NCBI GenBank assembly: GCA_902520695.1
Contig: CABYOT010000008.1
Coordinates: 1-64,000, forward strand
Direction: 5' to 3'
Length of the DNA stretch: 64,000 nucleotides
Source: an uncultured Pelagibacteraceae bacterium
Lineage (GTDB): Bacteria; Pseudomonadota; Alphaproteobacteria; Pelagibacterales; Pelagibacteraceae
Positions 11,548-21,889 of the stretch are shown here, in pieces (position 1 is the first letter of the stretch; every line of letters starts with the position of its first letter). Position numbers and translations under genes: made by a program. Below the pieces are notes generated by a model that saw only the letters and a list, made by a program, of their open reading frames with translations, searched no databases and was not told the DNA's origin.

Positions 11548-12719
11548 CTATCAACCTCTCCAAAAACAATATCCATTGAACCCAATACAGCAGGTACATC
11601 AGCAAGCATATGTCCTTTTATTAAGTAATCCATGGCTTGAAGATGGGTAAATCCAGGAGCTCTGATTTTGCATTTGTATGGTTTGCTTGAACCATCTGAA
11701 ATTAGATAGACGCCAAATTCTCCTTTTGGTGCCTCAACTGCTGTATATATCTCATCTTTTTCAACTCTATATCCTTCTGTAAATAACTTAAAATGATGGA
11801 TTAAAGCCTCCATAGACTGTTTAAGTTCCTTTTTTGGTGGAGGAGAAATTTTTCCATCTTCTGTTTTAATTGGTCCTTTTGGAATATTTTTTAAACACTG
11901 ATTAATAATTTTCACGCTTTCTCTCATTTCTTCAATTCTGCAAAGATATCTATCATAACAATCTCCATTTTTTCCTATAGGAATTTTAAATTCTAAATCG
12001 TCATAACAATCATAAGGTTGACTTCTTCTTAAATCCCAAGCTACACCAGAACCTCTTAACATTACTCCTGAAAAAGAATAATCTAGCGCATCTTGTTTGG
12101 ATACAATTCCTATATCTACATTTCTCTGTTTAAATATTCTGTTATCGGTAAGTAAAGTTTCTAAATCATCAATAATCTTTGGAAATTTTTCACAAAACTC
12201 ATTAATATCACTTTCAAGTCCACTAGGAAGATCTTTATGTACTCCACCAGCTCTAAAATAATTAGCGTGCAACCTTGATCCGGATACCCTCTCATAAAAT
12301 CCCATTAATTTTTCTCGTTCCTCAAATCCCCATAAAGTTGGTGTTAACGCCCCAACATCCATTGCTTGAGTAGTTACATTCAATATGTGACTTAATATTC
12401 GACCTATTTCACAGAAAATTACTCTTATATATTTCGCTCTGGAAGGAACTTCGATTTTTAAAATTTTTTCTATAGCTAAAGCGAATGCATGTTCCTGATT
12501 CATCGGTGCTACATAATCCAAACGATCGAAATAGGGAACTGCTTGGATATAGGTTTTGTTTTCTATTAACTTTTCAGTACCTCGGTGCAATAACCCTATA
12601 TGAGGATCAGCTTTTTCAACAACTTCTCCATCTAATTGAAGTATTAATCTTAAAACTCCATGTGCTGCAGGATGTTGTGGTCCAAAATTTAGATTTAGTG
12701 TTTTTTTTTCTTTTGCCAT
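11544..12719 (-). CDS. nuoD: NADH-quinone oxidoreductase subunit D
   Basis: This is the 391-residue 49-kDa-type subunit that, with NuoB, forms the quinone-reduction site. The N-terminal strand [14 protein letters not shown] puts His16 and His20 in the quinone-headgroup region, followed by [14 protein letters not shown]. The Ni-binding Cys residues of ancestral hydrogenases are absent, as expected. The protein is separate from NuoC, not fused as in enterobacteria. Its start shares a base with the nuoC stop. Confidence 0.97.
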   Translation of the reverse strand: MAKEKKTLNLNFGPQHPAAHGVLRLILQLDGEVVEKADPHIGLLHRGTEKLIENKTYIQAVPYFDRLDYVAPMNQEHAFALAIEKILKIEVPSRAKYIRVIFCEIGRILSHILNVTTQAMDVGALTPTLWGFEEREKLMGFYERVSGSRLHANYFRAGGVHKDLPSGLESDINEFCEKFPKIIDDLETLLTDNRIFKQRNVDIGIVSKQDALDYSFSGVMLRGSGVAWDLRRSQPYDCYDDLEFKIPIGKNGDCYDRYLCRIEEMRESVKIINQCLKNIPKGPIKTEDGKISPPPKKELKQSMEALIHHFKLFTEGYRVEKDEIYTAVEAPKGEFGVYLISDGSSKPYKCKIRAPGFTHLQAMDYLIKGHMLADVPAVLGSMDIVFGEVDR

Positions 12720-13309
12720 TAGCTTTTTTTAATTTCTTTAATATATTTTGTTCCTTCCCAAGGACTTTCATAATCAAAATTTCTATAATTTTGCTCTAAT
12801 TTAACAGGTTCATAGATCACTTTTTTTTGTTCTTCGCTATAACGAACCTCATTATGACCAGTAAGAGGAAAATCTTTTCTTAAAGGGTGCCCCTCAAAAC
12901 CATAATCGGTTAAAATTCTTCTCAAATCAGGATGATTTTTAAAGTTTAACCCATACATATCGAATACTTCTCTTTCCATCCAATTTGCAGCGGGAAATAT
13001 AGAAGTTAATGAGGAAATTACATCATTTTCTTTTATTGAATAATCAATAATAATTCTTTGATTATATTCATGACTTAATAATAAATAAACCATCTTAAAT
13101 CTATTTTCATTTTCAGGGTAATCTACAGCTGTAATTTCGATTAATTGCCTAAATTTAGTTTCTTTATTGGTCTTTAAAAAAGAAATAACATCGACCAATT
13201 CATCGTGATCTATGTTTATATAAATAGTTTCATGCTTGATAAATGAATTATTTATTTTTGATGTTAATTCGGAGTTTATAAACTTTTCCAAGTCCTCAAG
13301 ATTTTTCAT
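12719..13309 (-). CDS. nuoC: NADH-quinone oxidoreductase subunit C
   Basis: This is the 196-residue 30-kDa-type structural subunit of the connecting module. The family signature [20 protein letters not shown] (about residues 110-129), then [20 protein letters not shown], is well conserved. It carries no cofactor. It starts 2 bases downstream of nuoB and overlaps nuoD by one base. Confidence 0.96.
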   Translation of the reverse strand: MKNLEDLEKFINSELTSKINNSFIKHETIYINIDHDELVDVISFLKTNKETKFRQLIEITAVDYPENENRFKMVYLLLSHEYNQRIIIDYSIKENDVISSLTSIFPAANWMEREVFDMYGLNFKNHPDLRRILTDYGFEGHPLRKDFPLTGHNEVRYSEEQKKVIYEPVKLEQNYRNFDYESPWEGTKYIKEIKKS

Positions 13310-13311
13310 TA

Positions 13312-13833
13312 TTATCTTTCTAAAGAACCTTTATTTCTAATTTTTTTCTGTAACTGTAAAATTCCATAAAGTAATGCTTCAGCTGAGGGAGGGCATCCAG
13401 GGACATATACATCAACAGGTACCACTCGATCACATCCTCTCACTACAGAATATGAATAATGATAATATCCTCCACCATTTGCACAACTTCCCATAGATAT
13501 AACATACCTAGGTTCAGGCATCTGGTCGTAGACTTTTCTTAATGCAGGAGCCATTTTATTTGTTAGAGTACCTGCTACTATCATGACATCTGATTGACGT
13601 GGCGATGCTCTCGGTGCCGCACCAAATCTTTCAAGATCATATCTTGGCATAGATGTTTGCATCATTTCAACAGCACAACAAGCTAGTCCGAACGTCATCC
13701 AATGCAATGAACCAGTTCTTGCCCAATTAACAAGATTGTCTAGTGATGTTGTTATAAAACCGTTATCACTAAAGTCTTGTGCTAACTGTTTAAACTCATC
13801 TGGAATATCTTTTTTTCTGTCTTGCATATTCAT
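13312..13833 (-). CDS. nuoB: NADH-quinone oxidoreductase subunit B (cluster N2)
   Basis: This 173-residue PSST-type subunit holds cluster N2, the direct electron donor to quinone. Ligands are the tandem Cys52-Cys53 in [10 protein letters not shown], then Cys117 in MGSCANGGG and Cys147 in VPGCPPS. The region [12 protein letters not shown] is the conserved loop near NuoD. The gene starts one base after nuoA ends. Confidence 0.97.
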   Translation of the reverse strand: MNMQDRKKDIPDEFKQLAQDFSDNGFITTSLDNLVNWARTGSLHWMTFGLACCAVEMMQTSMPRYDLERFGAAPRASPRQSDVMIVAGTLTNKMAPALRKVYDQMPEPRYVISMGSCANGGGYYHYSYSVVRGCDRVVPVDVYVPGCPPSAEALLYGILQLQKKIRNKGSLER

Positions 13834-13834
13834 T

Positions 13835-14203
13835 TTATTCCCAGTCTAAAGCTCCTTTTTTCCACTCGTAAATAAATCCAACAGTTAAAATAAATAAAAA
13901 TAACATCATAGAGCAGAAACCATATAAACCAATTTCACCAAGTGAGATCGCCCATGGGAATAAAAATGCAATTTCTAAGTCAAAAATTATAAATAATATT
14001 GCAACCAAATAGAACCTGACATCAAATTCCATTCTGGAGTCATTGAAAGGTTCAAACCCACATTCATAAGCTGAAAGTTTTTCAGGATCAGGTCTGCTTG
14101 GAGCAGCAATATAATTAATTGCTACAAAAGCAAGACTTAAGCCTAAAGCTATTATTAAAAACAATATTATCGGTAGATAATCTTTTAAAAATTCCGCAAG
14201 CAT
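13835..14203 (-). CDS. nuoA: NADH-quinone oxidoreductase subunit A
   Basis: This small ND3 homologue has three membrane helices and lies next to NuoH at the arm junction. The switch loop YECGFEPF carries the conserved Cys, followed by [23 protein letters not shown] place the start at the ATG at 14203, giving 122 residues beginning MLAEFLK. It has an AGGA ribosome-binding site a few bases upstream, and homologues begin this way. An in-frame ATG at 14221 would add six residues without a good ribosome site. It is the first gene of the nuo operon, about 80 bases downstream of tRNA-Asp. Confidence 0.95.
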   Translation of the reverse strand: MLAEFLKDYLPIILFLIIALGLSLAFVAINYIAAPSRPDPEKLSAYECGFEPFNDSRMEFDVRFYLVAILFIIFDLEIAFLFPWAISLGEIGLYGFCSMMLFLFILTVGFIYEWKKGALDWE

Positions 14204-14282
14204 TTGATTCCTATGTAACAACTATTATATCAACTAAAAGTGAAGATATGTCACATTTTTATGCCTAGTTTTACTCAAATAA

Positions 14283-14359
14283 TGGCGGGAGTGAAGGGAC
14301 TCGAACCCTCGGCCCCCTGCGTGACAGGCAGGTGCTCTAACCAACTGAGCTACACCCCC
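14283..14359 (-). tRNA. tRNA-Asp (anticodon GTC)
   Basis: A complete 77-base cloverleaf with encoded CCA is present. The acceptor GGGGGTG pairs with CACTCCC (one G-U), the D-arm region is AGCTCAGTTGGTTAGAGC, the anticodon loop CTGTCAC reads GTC, and the T-loop is TTCGAGT. It is 11 bases downstream of tRNA-Val and upstream of nuoA on the same strand. Confidence 0.97.
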
Positions 14360-14370
14360 ACAGGTGTAAA

Positions 14371-14446
14371 TGGTGGGTAGTAAAGGACTCGAACCTTTGA
14401 CCCCCTCGGTGTAAACGAGATGCTCTACCAACTGAGCTAACCACCC
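14371..14446 (-). tRNA. tRNA-Val (anticodon TAC)
   Basis: A complete 76-base cloverleaf with encoded CCA is present. The acceptor begins GGGTGGT and pairs with ACTACCC, the anticodon loop TTTACAC reads TAC, and the T-loop is TTCGAGT. It lies between lon and tRNA-Asp on the same strand; the Val-Asp pair ahead of nuoA is a familiar alphaproteobacterial arrangement. Confidence 0.97.
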
Positions 14447-14494
14447 AAAATCTTGGTACTATTACATCAACGGATTAATAAAGTAAATTGTTTA

Positions 14495-16882
14495 TTACTG
14501 AATACTAGCTTGAGATTTATCGTCCTTTTTACCCTCAGATATTTTATCAACTTCATTCCATTCCACAGGTTTTAGCTCTTTTGTAAGGGCAATTTTAAGC
14601 ACTTCATCTGCTGTTTCAACTGGAATGATTTTAATGTCTTCTCTTACCTTTTTTGGAATGTCTACTAAATCTTTTTCGTTTTCTTTTGGTATTAATACCT
14701 TTTTAACTCCTGCTCTGTGAGCAGCTAATAATTTTTCCTTTAAACCACCAATTTGTAAAACTTGACCTGTAATTGTTACTTCACCTGTCATAGCAATTTC
14801 TCTATTAACAGGAATGTTTGTGATTGATGATACAATGGATGTAACCATTGCTATACCGGCTGATGGACCATCTTTAGGTGTGGCTCCTTCTGGAACATGG
14901 ATATGAAAATCTTTTTTTTCAAAGAAAGGTGGAATTATACCATATTCTAAACTTTTTGATCTGACATATGATTTTGCAGCCTTGACAGACTCTTGCATCA
15001 CATCGCCAAGTTTTCCAGTTATTTGCATTCTACCTTTACCTGGCATATTGACAGTCTCAATTTTAAGAATTTCTCCTCCTACTTCAGTCCAAGCTAATCC
15101 AATTACTATTCCAGTTTTATTTTTATCTTCTACTTCACCAAATTTAAATTTTTTAATTCCTAAAAAGTCTGGAATATTTTTATCGTTTACTTGAACCTTT
15201 TCAACTTCACCACTTACTACTTTTTTAACAACTTTTCTTGTTACTTTAGAAATTTCTCTTTCTAAATTTCTAACACCAGACTCCCTTGTGTAACTTCTAA
15301 TTATCTCTTTTATTGTCCCATCTTCTAAATTTAGCTCACCTTCTTTCACACCATTTTCTTTTACTTGTTTAGGTAGCAAATACTTGTTTGCAATATTTAT
15401 TTTTTCATCTTCTGTGTATCCTGGAATTCTTATAACTTCCATTCTATCAAGAAGTGGAGGTATAATATTTAGAGTATTTGCTGTAGTTACAAACATTACA
15501 TCAGACAAATCATAATCAACTTCTAAATAGTGATCATTGAAAGCTGTATTTTGCTCAGGGTCTAATGCTTCTAGTAAAGCTGATGATGGATCACCTCTAT
15601 AATCGTTTCCAATTTTATCAACTTCATCTAATAAAAATAAAGGATTTTTTGTACCAGCTTTCTTCATCATTTGGATTATTTTTCCTGGTAAAGATCCAAT
15701 ATATGTTCTTCTATGACCTCTTATTTCTGCTTCATCTCTAACACCTCCTAATGACATTCTAATAAACTGTCTGTTAGTAGCCTTGGCTATAGATTTTCCA
15801 AGTGATGTTTTACCAACACCAGGGGGTCCAACTAAACATAAAATTGGTCCTTTGATTTTTTCCATCCTTTTTTGAACAGCTAAAAATTCTATGATTCTTT
15901 CTTTTACTTTCTCTAAACCAAAATGATCTTCATCCAAAATCTTTAAACCTTTATTCAAATCAATATCTACATCATTTTTTTTATACCAAGGGAGATCAAT
16001 CATCCAATCTAAGTAATTTCTAACAACTGTAGCTTCTGCAGACATAGGACTCATGTTTTTTAATTTCTTAAGCTCTGACATACACTTCTTCTCAACCTCT
16101 TTTGGCATTTTAGCTTTTTGAATTGATTTTTTTAAGTTAGTAGTTTCATCTTTTCCGTCTTCAATTTCACCTAATTCTTTTTGAATTGCTTTTAATTGTT
16201 CGTTTAAATAATACTCTCTTTGAGTTTTTTCCATTTGCGTTTTAACTCTTCCTCTAATTCTTTTCTCTACTCCAATGATACTTGTTTCACTTTCCATCAT
16301 TTTAATTACTGCGTTTAATCTTTTCTTAACGTCTAACGTTTCAAAAATTTGTTGCTTTTCAGATATGGATGCATTTAAGTTTGAAACAATATTATCTGCA
16401 ATTTTAGATGGATCTTTTAATTGCTTAATGGTGCTAATAGTTTCGGATGAAATTTTTTTATTAACTGACGTTAATTTTTCTAATCTTCTTACAGCTGTGA
16501 GTGCTAGAGGCAATAGATCTTCATCTTTGCTTAAAATATCTTGTTGATGTTCATATGTGCAGGTAATAAATTTATCATCATCCTTAAAATCAACAACCTT
16601 TACCCTTTTAATCCCTTCAACTAAAACTTTAACTGTACCATCTGGAAGTTTTAAAAGTTGAAGTATATTGCTTTCACACCCATATGAATATACATCGGTT
16701 TTTTTTGGATCATCAACTTCAGAATTTTTTTGTGTGACTAATATTATCTTTTTGTCGCTTTTCATCACTTCATTTAGGGCGGTAATAGACTTGTCTCTGC
16801 CAACAAACAGTGGAATTACCATACTTGGAAAGACAACTATGTCTCTTAATGGTAATAAGGGCTGAGTTAATTTTACTTCCAT
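14495..16882 (-). CDS. lon: ATP-dependent Lon protease
   Basis: This is a 795-residue cytoplasmic AAA+ serine protease that degrades misfolded and regulatory proteins. The N-terminal LON substrate domain covers about residues 1-205. The Walker A motif GPPGVGKTS is at 352-360, and LFLLDEVDKIG is the Walker B. The protease domain begins around 595. The catalytic dyad is Ser674 (in DGPSAG) and Lys717 (in LKEK), matching Ser679 and Lys722 of E. coli Lon. Length is standard. It follows clpX in the tig-clpP-clpX-lon run. No hupB gene lies between lon and the tRNAs, although many Alphaproteobacteria have one there. Confidence 0.98.
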   Translation of the reverse strand: MEVKLTQPLLPLRDIVVFPSMVIPLFVGRDKSITALNEVMKSDKKIILVTQKNSEVDDPKKTDVYSYGCESNILQLLKLPDGTVKVLVEGIKRVKVVDFKDDDKFITCTYEHQQDILSKDEDLLPLALTAVRRLEKLTSVNKKISSETISTIKQLKDPSKIADNIVSNLNASISEKQQIFETLDVKKRLNAVIKMMESETSIIGVEKRIRGRVKTQMEKTQREYYLNEQLKAIQKELGEIEDGKDETTNLKKSIQKAKMPKEVEKKCMSELKKLKNMSPMSAEATVVRNYLDWMIDLPWYKKNDVDIDLNKGLKILDEDHFGLEKVKERIIEFLAVQKRMEKIKGPILCLVGPPGVGKTSLGKSIAKATNRQFIRMSLGGVRDEAEIRGHRRTYIGSLPGKIIQMMKKAGTKNPLFLLDEVDKIGNDYRGDPSSALLEALDPEQNTAFNDHYLEVDYDLSDVMFVTTANTLNIIPPLLDRMEVIRIPGYTEDEKINIANKYLLPKQVKENGVKEGELNLEDGTIKEIIRSYTRESGVRNLEREISKVTRKVVKKVVSGEVEKVQVNDKNIPDFLGIKKFKFGEVEDKNKTGIVIGLAWTEVGGEILKIETVNMPGKGRMQITGKLGDVMQESVKAAKSYVRSKSLEYGIIPPFFEKKDFHIHVPEGATPKDGPSAGIAMVTSIVSSITNIPVNREIAMTGEVTITGQVLQIGGLKEKLLAAHRAGVKKVLIPKENEKDLVDIPKKVREDIKIIPVETADEVLKIALTKELKPVEWNEVDKISEGKKDDKSQASIQ

Positions 16883-16944
16883 AACTGTAAATATGGATAT
16901 TATATATTATAATGCAATAGGAAACTTTTGTTTATTAACTCTTA

Positions 16945-18204
16945 TTAAGCCGCAGAAGTCTTTTCTGTTTTTGATTTGTTCTTAGTGTGAACAATAATTG
17001 GCTGAGAGGTGCCCTTAGTTGCTCCAGCATCAATAATAACTTCTTCTATGTTCTCTTGACCAGGAAGGTCAAACATAGTTTTAAGTAATAAATTTTCTAA
17101 AATAGATCTCAATCCTCTAGCCCCTGTCTTCTTGCTTATTGCTTTGTTAGCAATATCTTTAACAGCCTGATCTTTAAATGTTAATTTTACGCCTTCTAAT
17201 CTAAATAGTTCTTGGTATTGTTTTATCAAAGAATTTTTTGGCTCTAGTAAAATTTTTACTAAAGATTTTTCGTCTAAATCTTCCAGAGTAGCTGTAATTG
17301 GTAAACGACCAATAAATTCAGGAATCAGTCCATACCTTAACAAATCTTCAGGCTCCAGATTTTTCATCCATTCTCCAGTTTTTTTATCTTCTAAAGTTTT
17401 TACTTCTGCTCCAAATCCAATAGAAGACCCTTTATCCCTTTGAGATATTATCTTATCAAGACCAGCAAAAGCTCCTCCACAAATGAATAGTATGTTAGTT
17501 GTGTCTACTTGTAGAAATTCTTGTTGGGGATGTTTTCTTCCTCCTTGAGGAGGAACGCTTGCCACTGTTCCTTCCATAATTTTTAATAAGGCTTGCTGAA
17601 CTCCTTCACCAGATACATCTCTAGTGATGGATGGATTTTCAGATTTTCTACTAATTTTGTCAACTTCGTCTATATAAACAATTCCTCTTTGTGCTTTTTC
17701 AACATTGTAATCTGCTGCTTGCAATAATTTTAAAATTATATTTTCAACATCTTCACCTACATAGCCTGCTTCAGTTAAAGTAGTTGCATCTGCCATAGTA
17801 AAAGGTACATCAAGTATTCTAGCAAGAGTTTGGGCTAATAAAGTTTTTCCACATCCTGTTGGACCTACCAGCATAATGTTCGATTTTGACAATTCAACCG
17901 TTTTGCTAGTTTTATTTTCGTAGTTTAATCTCTTATAATGATTGTGGACTGCAACTGATAAAACTTTTTTAGCATGAGATTGTCCAATCACATAGTCATC
18001 AAGTACTTTGCATATTTCTTTTGGCAAAGGTAAACCATCCTGATGTTTTACAAAGTTATCTTTGCTTTCTTCTTTGATAATATCCATACAAAGCTCAACA
18101 CACTCATCGCAAATGAATACAGTAGGTCCTGCAATTAGCTTTCTAACTTCGTGTTGGCTCTTGCCACAAAAAGAACAGTAAAGAATATTTTTATTGTTGC
18201 TCAT
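16945..18204 (-). CDS. clpX: ATP-dependent Clp protease ATP-binding subunit ClpX
   Basis: This 419-residue AAA+ unfoldase feeds substrates to ClpP. The N-terminal zinc-binding domain has Cys10, Cys13, Cys32 and Cys35. The Walker A motif GPTGCGKT lies near residue 113, the Walker [11 protein letters not shown] near 178, and the ClpP-contact IGF loop (SIGFGAE) near 260. It ends with a short polar tail. It lies downstream of clpP and upstream of lon, and likely shares a transcript with clpP. Confidence 0.98.
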   Translation of the reverse strand: MSNNKNILYCSFCGKSQHEVRKLIAGPTVFICDECVELCMDIIKEESKDNFVKHQDGLPLPKEICKVLDDYVIGQSHAKKVLSVAVHNHYKRLNYENKTSKTVELSKSNIMLVGPTGCGKTLLAQTLARILDVPFTMADATTLTEAGYVGEDVENIILKLLQAADYNVEKAQRGIVYIDEVDKISRKSENPSITRDVSGEGVQQALLKIMEGTVASVPPQGGRKHPQQEFLQVDTTNILFICGGAFAGLDKIISQRDKGSSIGFGAEVKTLEDKKTGEWMKNLEPEDLLRYGLIPEFIGRLPITATLEDLDEKSLVKILLEPKNSLIKQYQELFRLEGVKLTFKDQAVKDIANKAISKKTGARGLRSILENLLLKTMFDLPGQENIEEVIIDAGATKGTSQPIIVHTKNKSKTEKTSAA

Positions 18205-18292
18205 ATTTTTTAATTCGAATCATTTATAATACTTTAATACATATGACACAAAGTAATCAAGTAGAGGTTGTGGACAAACTATATATTGTGAC

Positions 18293-18904
18293 CTATTCTC
18301 TTTTTTCTACCACTTTATCTATCAGGCCAAAACTTTTTGCATTGTCAGGAGTCATGAAATTATCTCTCTCTAATGCAGATTTAATTTCCTCTACTGTTTT
18401 TCTAGTATGTTTTGAATAAATTTCATTTAATCTTTTCTTTAAAGATAAAACTTCATTAGCATGAATTTCAACATCTGTCGCTTGTCCTTGAAAACCGGCT
18501 GAAGGTTGATGAACCATTATTCTGGAATTTGGTAATGAAAATCTTTTTCCTTTTGCTCCTGCTGCTAGTAAAAATGAACCCATACTTGCTGCTTGTCCAA
18601 TACATAAGGTACTGATTTCTGGTTTGATGTATTGCATCGTATCATAAATACCAAGTCCAGCTGTCACAAGTCCACCAGGACTATTTATATATAAAGAAAT
18701 TTCTTTCTTAGGATCTTCAGACTCTAAAAATAATAATTGAGCAGTAACTAATGATGCAACTGCGTCATTTATAGGACCAACTAAAAATACAATTCTCTCT
18801 TTAAGTAACCTTGAATAAATATCATATGCTCTTTCTCCTCTACTAGATTGTTCAACAACCATAGGGATCAGAGTATTTAATTGTTCTGGTATTTTAATAG
18901 ACAT
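18293..18904 (-). CDS. clpP: ATP-dependent Clp protease proteolytic subunit
   Basis: This is the 203-residue ClpP serine peptidase. The catalytic triad reads Ser107 (GQAASMGS), His132 (IMVHQPSAG) and Asp181 (LERDNFM). The spacing matches E. coli ClpP. It lies between tig and clpX, the classical order. The 88-base gap to clpX is one of the larger spacings here and could hold a clpX promoter, though I cannot point to a clear one. Confidence 0.98.
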   Translation of the reverse strand: MSIKIPEQLNTLIPMVVEQSSRGERAYDIYSRLLKERIVFLVGPINDAVASLVTAQLLFLESEDPKKEISLYINSPGGLVTAGLGIYDTMQYIKPEISTLCIGQAASMGSFLLAAGAKGKRFSLPNSRIMVHQPSAGFQGQATDVEIHANEVLSLKKRLNEIYSKHTRKTVEEIKSALERDNFMTPDNAKSFGLIDKVVEKRE

Positions 18905-18936
18905 AATCGAATCGGTTAATCTTATACAACTTGTGA

Positions 18937-20394
18937 TTACTTTTTGCTAACCTTTTTTGTTTTTTTAGGTTTTGATGCAGGTGTTTTTGTTTTTTTTGGT
19001 TCTTTTGATTTCGTTTTTACTTCCTTTTTTTTTGGTTCCGATTTTTTAATATTTTTTTCATCATTGTCTTTTTTTGCAATTTTAGTTTGTTCTTTAATAT
19101 TGTTTTCATTTTCCTCTTTTAGAATTTTCTCAGCTTCTTCTTTGGTAATTTCTTTTTTAGTAGTTTTTGCTTTTTTCTTAATTTCCTCAATTATTTTTTC
19201 TTCGTAAATTTGTCCCCTTAGACTATCTATGGCTGCAGGATTCTGTTCATAATAATCTTTAACAATCTTCTCTTGACCTGGCATCATTCTAAATTGTTTT
19301 TGTATTTCCACATTTATTTCTTCCTGAGATACATTAATTTTATTTTCCTCACCAAAAGCATTTAAGATTAATCCAGTTTTAATTCTTTTTTTAGCTTGTT
19401 CCTCTAGTGATTTTTTGTTTTTTTTAACTTCATCTTCCTTCATACCTTGAGATAATATTTTAACTTCCTGTTCAATTAAGTTACCAGGTAATTGGTCTAG
19501 TTTTTCTTTCTCTATTTGTTCAAGAATATTTTTCTTTGTAATCATGGCTAATGAATTTTTATATTCATCATTAATTTGTTTTGAAATCAGTTCTTTTAAA
19601 TTTACTAGATCTTTTGCACCCATATTTTTTGCAAAATCATCATTAATTTTCACTTCTTCTGGAATTCTAACTGCTGTAATCTTACATTCAAAAACAGCAC
19701 TTTTATTAATAAGTTCTTTTTCAGGAAAATTTTCAGGCAGATTTACTTCTACATTTTTTGTATCACCTGATTTAACGCCTTCTAATTGTCTATCAAAACC
19801 TTTTATAAACAAATCTTTTCCAAGAACTAATTGAGTATTTTTACCCTCGTTACCCTTAAATTCTTTGCCATCAATAGTTCCTTTATAATCAAAAATCACA
19901 AGATCATTAATTTTTGAGCTATAATTTAATTCTGCATCTTTAAAATTGTTTTGATTTTTTGCAATTTCACTAATTCTTTTATCAGTTTCTTTTGGATCAA
20001 TTTTTACTACATACTCATCTACTTTAATTGAGCTTAGTCCTTTGGCAGAAACCTCTGGTAGTTCAGTAACTGAAATAATGTATTCTAAATCTTTACCTTC
20101 ACCAAAAGATTTTAAATCTATTTTAGGTTGTCCAGCAGGTTTGATTTTATTTTCTTCTAGAGCTTTTGTTGTTGTATCTTTTAGCAATTTATCAATTACT
20201 TCGCCGTAGACAGCTTTACCAAATTGTCTTTTTAATATTTCGGTAGGTACCTTGCCGGGTCTGAAACCTTTTATTACAACATCTTTTCTTATTTCTTCAT
20301 ATTTCTCATCCATAAAGCCTGAGATTGTTTTTTTATCTACGAATACTTTTAGATCTTTTTCTAAACCTTTTTTATTTTCTATTGTTACTTTCAT
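18937..20394 (-). CDS. tig: Trigger factor with a long lysine-rich C-terminal tail
   Basis: This 485-residue ribosome-associated chaperone has peptidyl-prolyl isomerase activity. The ribosome-binding signature GFRPGKVP is near residue 43, the FKBP-type domain spans about 160-245 ([19 protein letters not shown]), and the helical C-terminal chaperone domain follows. Most trigger factors have about 430-450 residues; here roughly residues 415-485 are a low-complexity tail of Lys, Glu, Thr, Ser and Pro ending in KKVSKK. Lys-rich tails of this kind occur in some Alphaproteobacteria; its function here is unknown. It is first in the tig-clpP-clpX-lon set. Confidence 0.96.
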   Translation of the reverse strand: MKVTIENKKGLEKDLKVFVDKKTISGFMDEKYEEIRKDVVIKGFRPGKVPTEILKRQFGKAVYGEVIDKLLKDTTTKALEENKIKPAGQPKIDLKSFGEGKDLEYIISVTELPEVSAKGLSSIKVDEYVVKIDPKETDKRISEIAKNQNNFKDAELNYSSKINDLVIFDYKGTIDGKEFKGNEGKNTQLVLGKDLFIKGFDRQLEGVKSGDTKNVEVNLPENFPEKELINKSAVFECKITAVRIPEEVKINDDFAKNMGAKDLVNLKELISKQINDEYKNSLAMITKKNILEQIEKEKLDQLPGNLIEQEVKILSQGMKEDEVKKNKKSLEEQAKKRIKTGLILNAFGEENKINVSQEEINVEIQKQFRMMPGQEKIVKDYYEQNPAAIDSLRGQIYEEKIIEEIKKKAKTTKKEITKEEAEKILKEENENNIKEQTKIAKKDNDEKNIKKSEPKKKEVKTKSKEPKKTKTPASKPKKTKKVSKK

Positions 20395-20404
20395 AATCTA
20401 TTTA

Positions 20405-20489
20405 TGGTAGGCGAGAAAGGACTCGAACCTTCACAGCTTGCACTATTGGTTCCTAAGACCAACGCGTCTACCAATTCCGCCACTCGCCC
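20405..20489 (-). tRNA. tRNA-Leu (anticodon TAG)
   Basis: This is an 85-base class II tRNA with encoded CCA. The acceptor GGGCGAG pairs with CTCGCCT, the anticodon stem-loop TTGGT-CTTAGGA-ACCAA reads TAG, a long variable arm follows, and the T-loop is TTCGAGT. It lies directly upstream of tig on the same strand. Confidence 0.97.
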
Positions 20490-20570
20490 AAATTTATGCT
20501 GTTTTATATAGTATTGATCTAATTTGTCCAATCAGAATAATAGTGTAAAAGGATATAAATATATAAAAAA

Positions 20571-20828
20571 ATGATAGTTTCACCATGTATAAGCATTTGC
20601 AAAATGGATCCTGTAACTGGATACTGTTATGGCTGTGGAAGAAATAATGAAGAAAAGAAGATTTGGAAAGACCAAAATACTAAGGATGGGTGGAAAAAAC
20701 AAAATTTAGAAGATATTCAGAAGAGAATGCAAGGATGGCAGCTAGAAAGTTTCAAAGAATCTTATGAACATAAAAAAAATAATGGAATGTCATTATTTAA
20801 AAAGAAGCAACTAAATGACTCAAACTAG
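20571..20828 (+). CDS. DUF1289-family small cysteine-rich protein
   Basis: This 85-residue protein starts with the DUF1289 pattern: SPCISICKMD with Cys6 and Cys10, then CYGCGR with Cys19 and Cys22. The set could bind zinc or an iron-sulfur cluster. A Trp-rich stretch (IWKD, DGWKK, MQGW) follows, as in the family. The molecular role is unknown. An AAAAGGAT ribosome site lies upstream. Its last 14 bases overlap the next small membrane gene, suggesting coupled translation. The protein runs divergently from tRNA-Leu and tig. Confidence 0.85.
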   Translation: MIVSPCISICKMDPVTGYCYGCGRNNEEKKIWKDQNTKDGWKKQNLEDIQKRMQGWQLESFKESYEHKKNNGMSLFKKKQLNDSN

Positions 20829-20985
20829 ATTAGTTGTAATAATTTATATAATTGGAATTCTTATTGGAGCATTTGTTTTTGATTTGTGGGGTGCTGAAAC
20901 GAGCGCTATAAAAAGTTTAGCGGCGATGTTTTGGACAGCATTGTTGCTTATAGCTATTGTATTTGCTGATAAAAAAAAGGAATAA
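20815..20985 (+). CDS. Small membrane protein, 56 residues, function unknown
   Basis: This short open frame starts inside the end of the DUF1289 gene and stops exactly at the base before the convergent dehydrogenase gene ends. It encodes MTQTRLVVIIYIIGIL at the start, a first membrane helix of about residues 6-22, a short loop with DLWGAET, a second helix of about 36-51, and a charged end DKKKE. The hydrophobic two-helix pattern and the tight fit between neighbours argue for a real gene. I do not recognise the family. Confidence 0.65.
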   Translation: MTQTRLVVIIYIIGILIGAFVFDLWGAETSAIKSLAAMFWTALLLIAIVFADKKKE

Positions 20986-21840
20986 TTAATCCTTTAGTAT
21001 TAGTTCACTTATAAACAAATCTCCATTACCATCTTCTACTGCTTTTTTGTAAAAAGATTTTTTTACATCAGCTAATTTTTCTGCATTACCTAAATCTTTT
21101 AGCATCTCGTGGATGTAAGTAAGATCTTTTAAAGTATTGGAAGTTGAAAATTTAAATCCAGTATAATCATCTTTAAGCACATTATCAAAAATTCTATTTA
21201 AAGCTGTTGAGTTTCCAGATCCTAATTTTGCTACTGCAAAAAGTTTTTCTAAATCAATGTCTAATTTTTTTGCACTCTTTATGAATTCTATAACATTTGT
21301 TGCAGTACCGAGTGACAAAAAATTATTTAGTAGCTTTGACTTTGCTCCTTTGCCCACTGCTCCAAAATGGAAATAATCTTTACAAAAAGTTTTTAAATAA
21401 ACTTCAGATTTTTTAAAATTTTCTTCCGATGCTCCAACAATACCTCCACAAACACCTTCTTCTGCTTGAACGGGACCGCCCATAACAGGGCATTCAATGT
21501 AGTTAATTTTTTGTTTTGAAAAAATCTGTTCCATTTGAATAGATCCATTTTGGTTATGTGTTGTAACATCAATAATTAATGTATTATCTTTTAGTAAAGT
21601 TGAGACTTTTTCAGCAATACTTAAAGCGATAGGTGTATTGGTCACACAAAGAAATAATGCATCTAAATTCTTTTCACAAAGTTCATTGTAAGATTTTACC
21701 TCAACAGCTCCATCACTTACAATTTTATCTATCGGTGCCCTTTTTTTGTTTGCAATAACAAATAAGTTATTTCCTTTTTTTAAAATATTTTTGGCTATCC
21801 CATAACCCATATAGCCAACACCAATAAAACCTACATTCAT
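20986..21840 (-). CDS. NAD(P)-dependent beta-hydroxyacid dehydrogenase family protein
   Basis: This 284-residue protein belongs to the 3-hydroxyisobutyrate / 6-phosphogluconate dehydrogenase-like family. The Rossmann motif is GFIGVGYMG (residues 4-12). The substrate loop reads CPVMGGPVQAEEG (about 117-129), where DAPVSGG is usual, and the catalytic lysine is Lys169 followed by Asn172-Asn173. Relatives reduce or oxidise small beta-hydroxyacids or semialdehydes; the substrate here cannot be read from sequence. It stands alone, divergent from the uracil-DNA glycosylase gene. Confidence 0.85.
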   Translation of the reverse strand: MNVGFIGVGYMGYGIAKNILKKGNNLFVIANKKRAPIDKIVSDGAVEVKSYNELCEKNLDALFLCVTNTPIALSIAEKVSTLLKDNTLIIDVTTHNQNGSIQMEQIFSKQKINYIECPVMGGPVQAEEGVCGGIVGASEENFKKSEVYLKTFCKDYFHFGAVGKGAKSKLLNNFLSLGTATNVIEFIKSAKKLDIDLEKLFAVAKLGSGNSTALNRIFDNVLKDDYTGFKFSTSNTLKDLTYIHEMLKDLGNAEKLADVKKSFYKKAVEDGNGDLFISELILKD

Positions 21841-21889
21841 AATCTAAAATAATTATAGTATAAGACATAGAGATTAAAAATTAATATTT

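Noticed and set aside
14234-14431. 65-residue open frame on the minus strand
   Set aside because: It runs through both tRNA-Asp and tRNA-Val; its residues are tRNA sequence read as protein.
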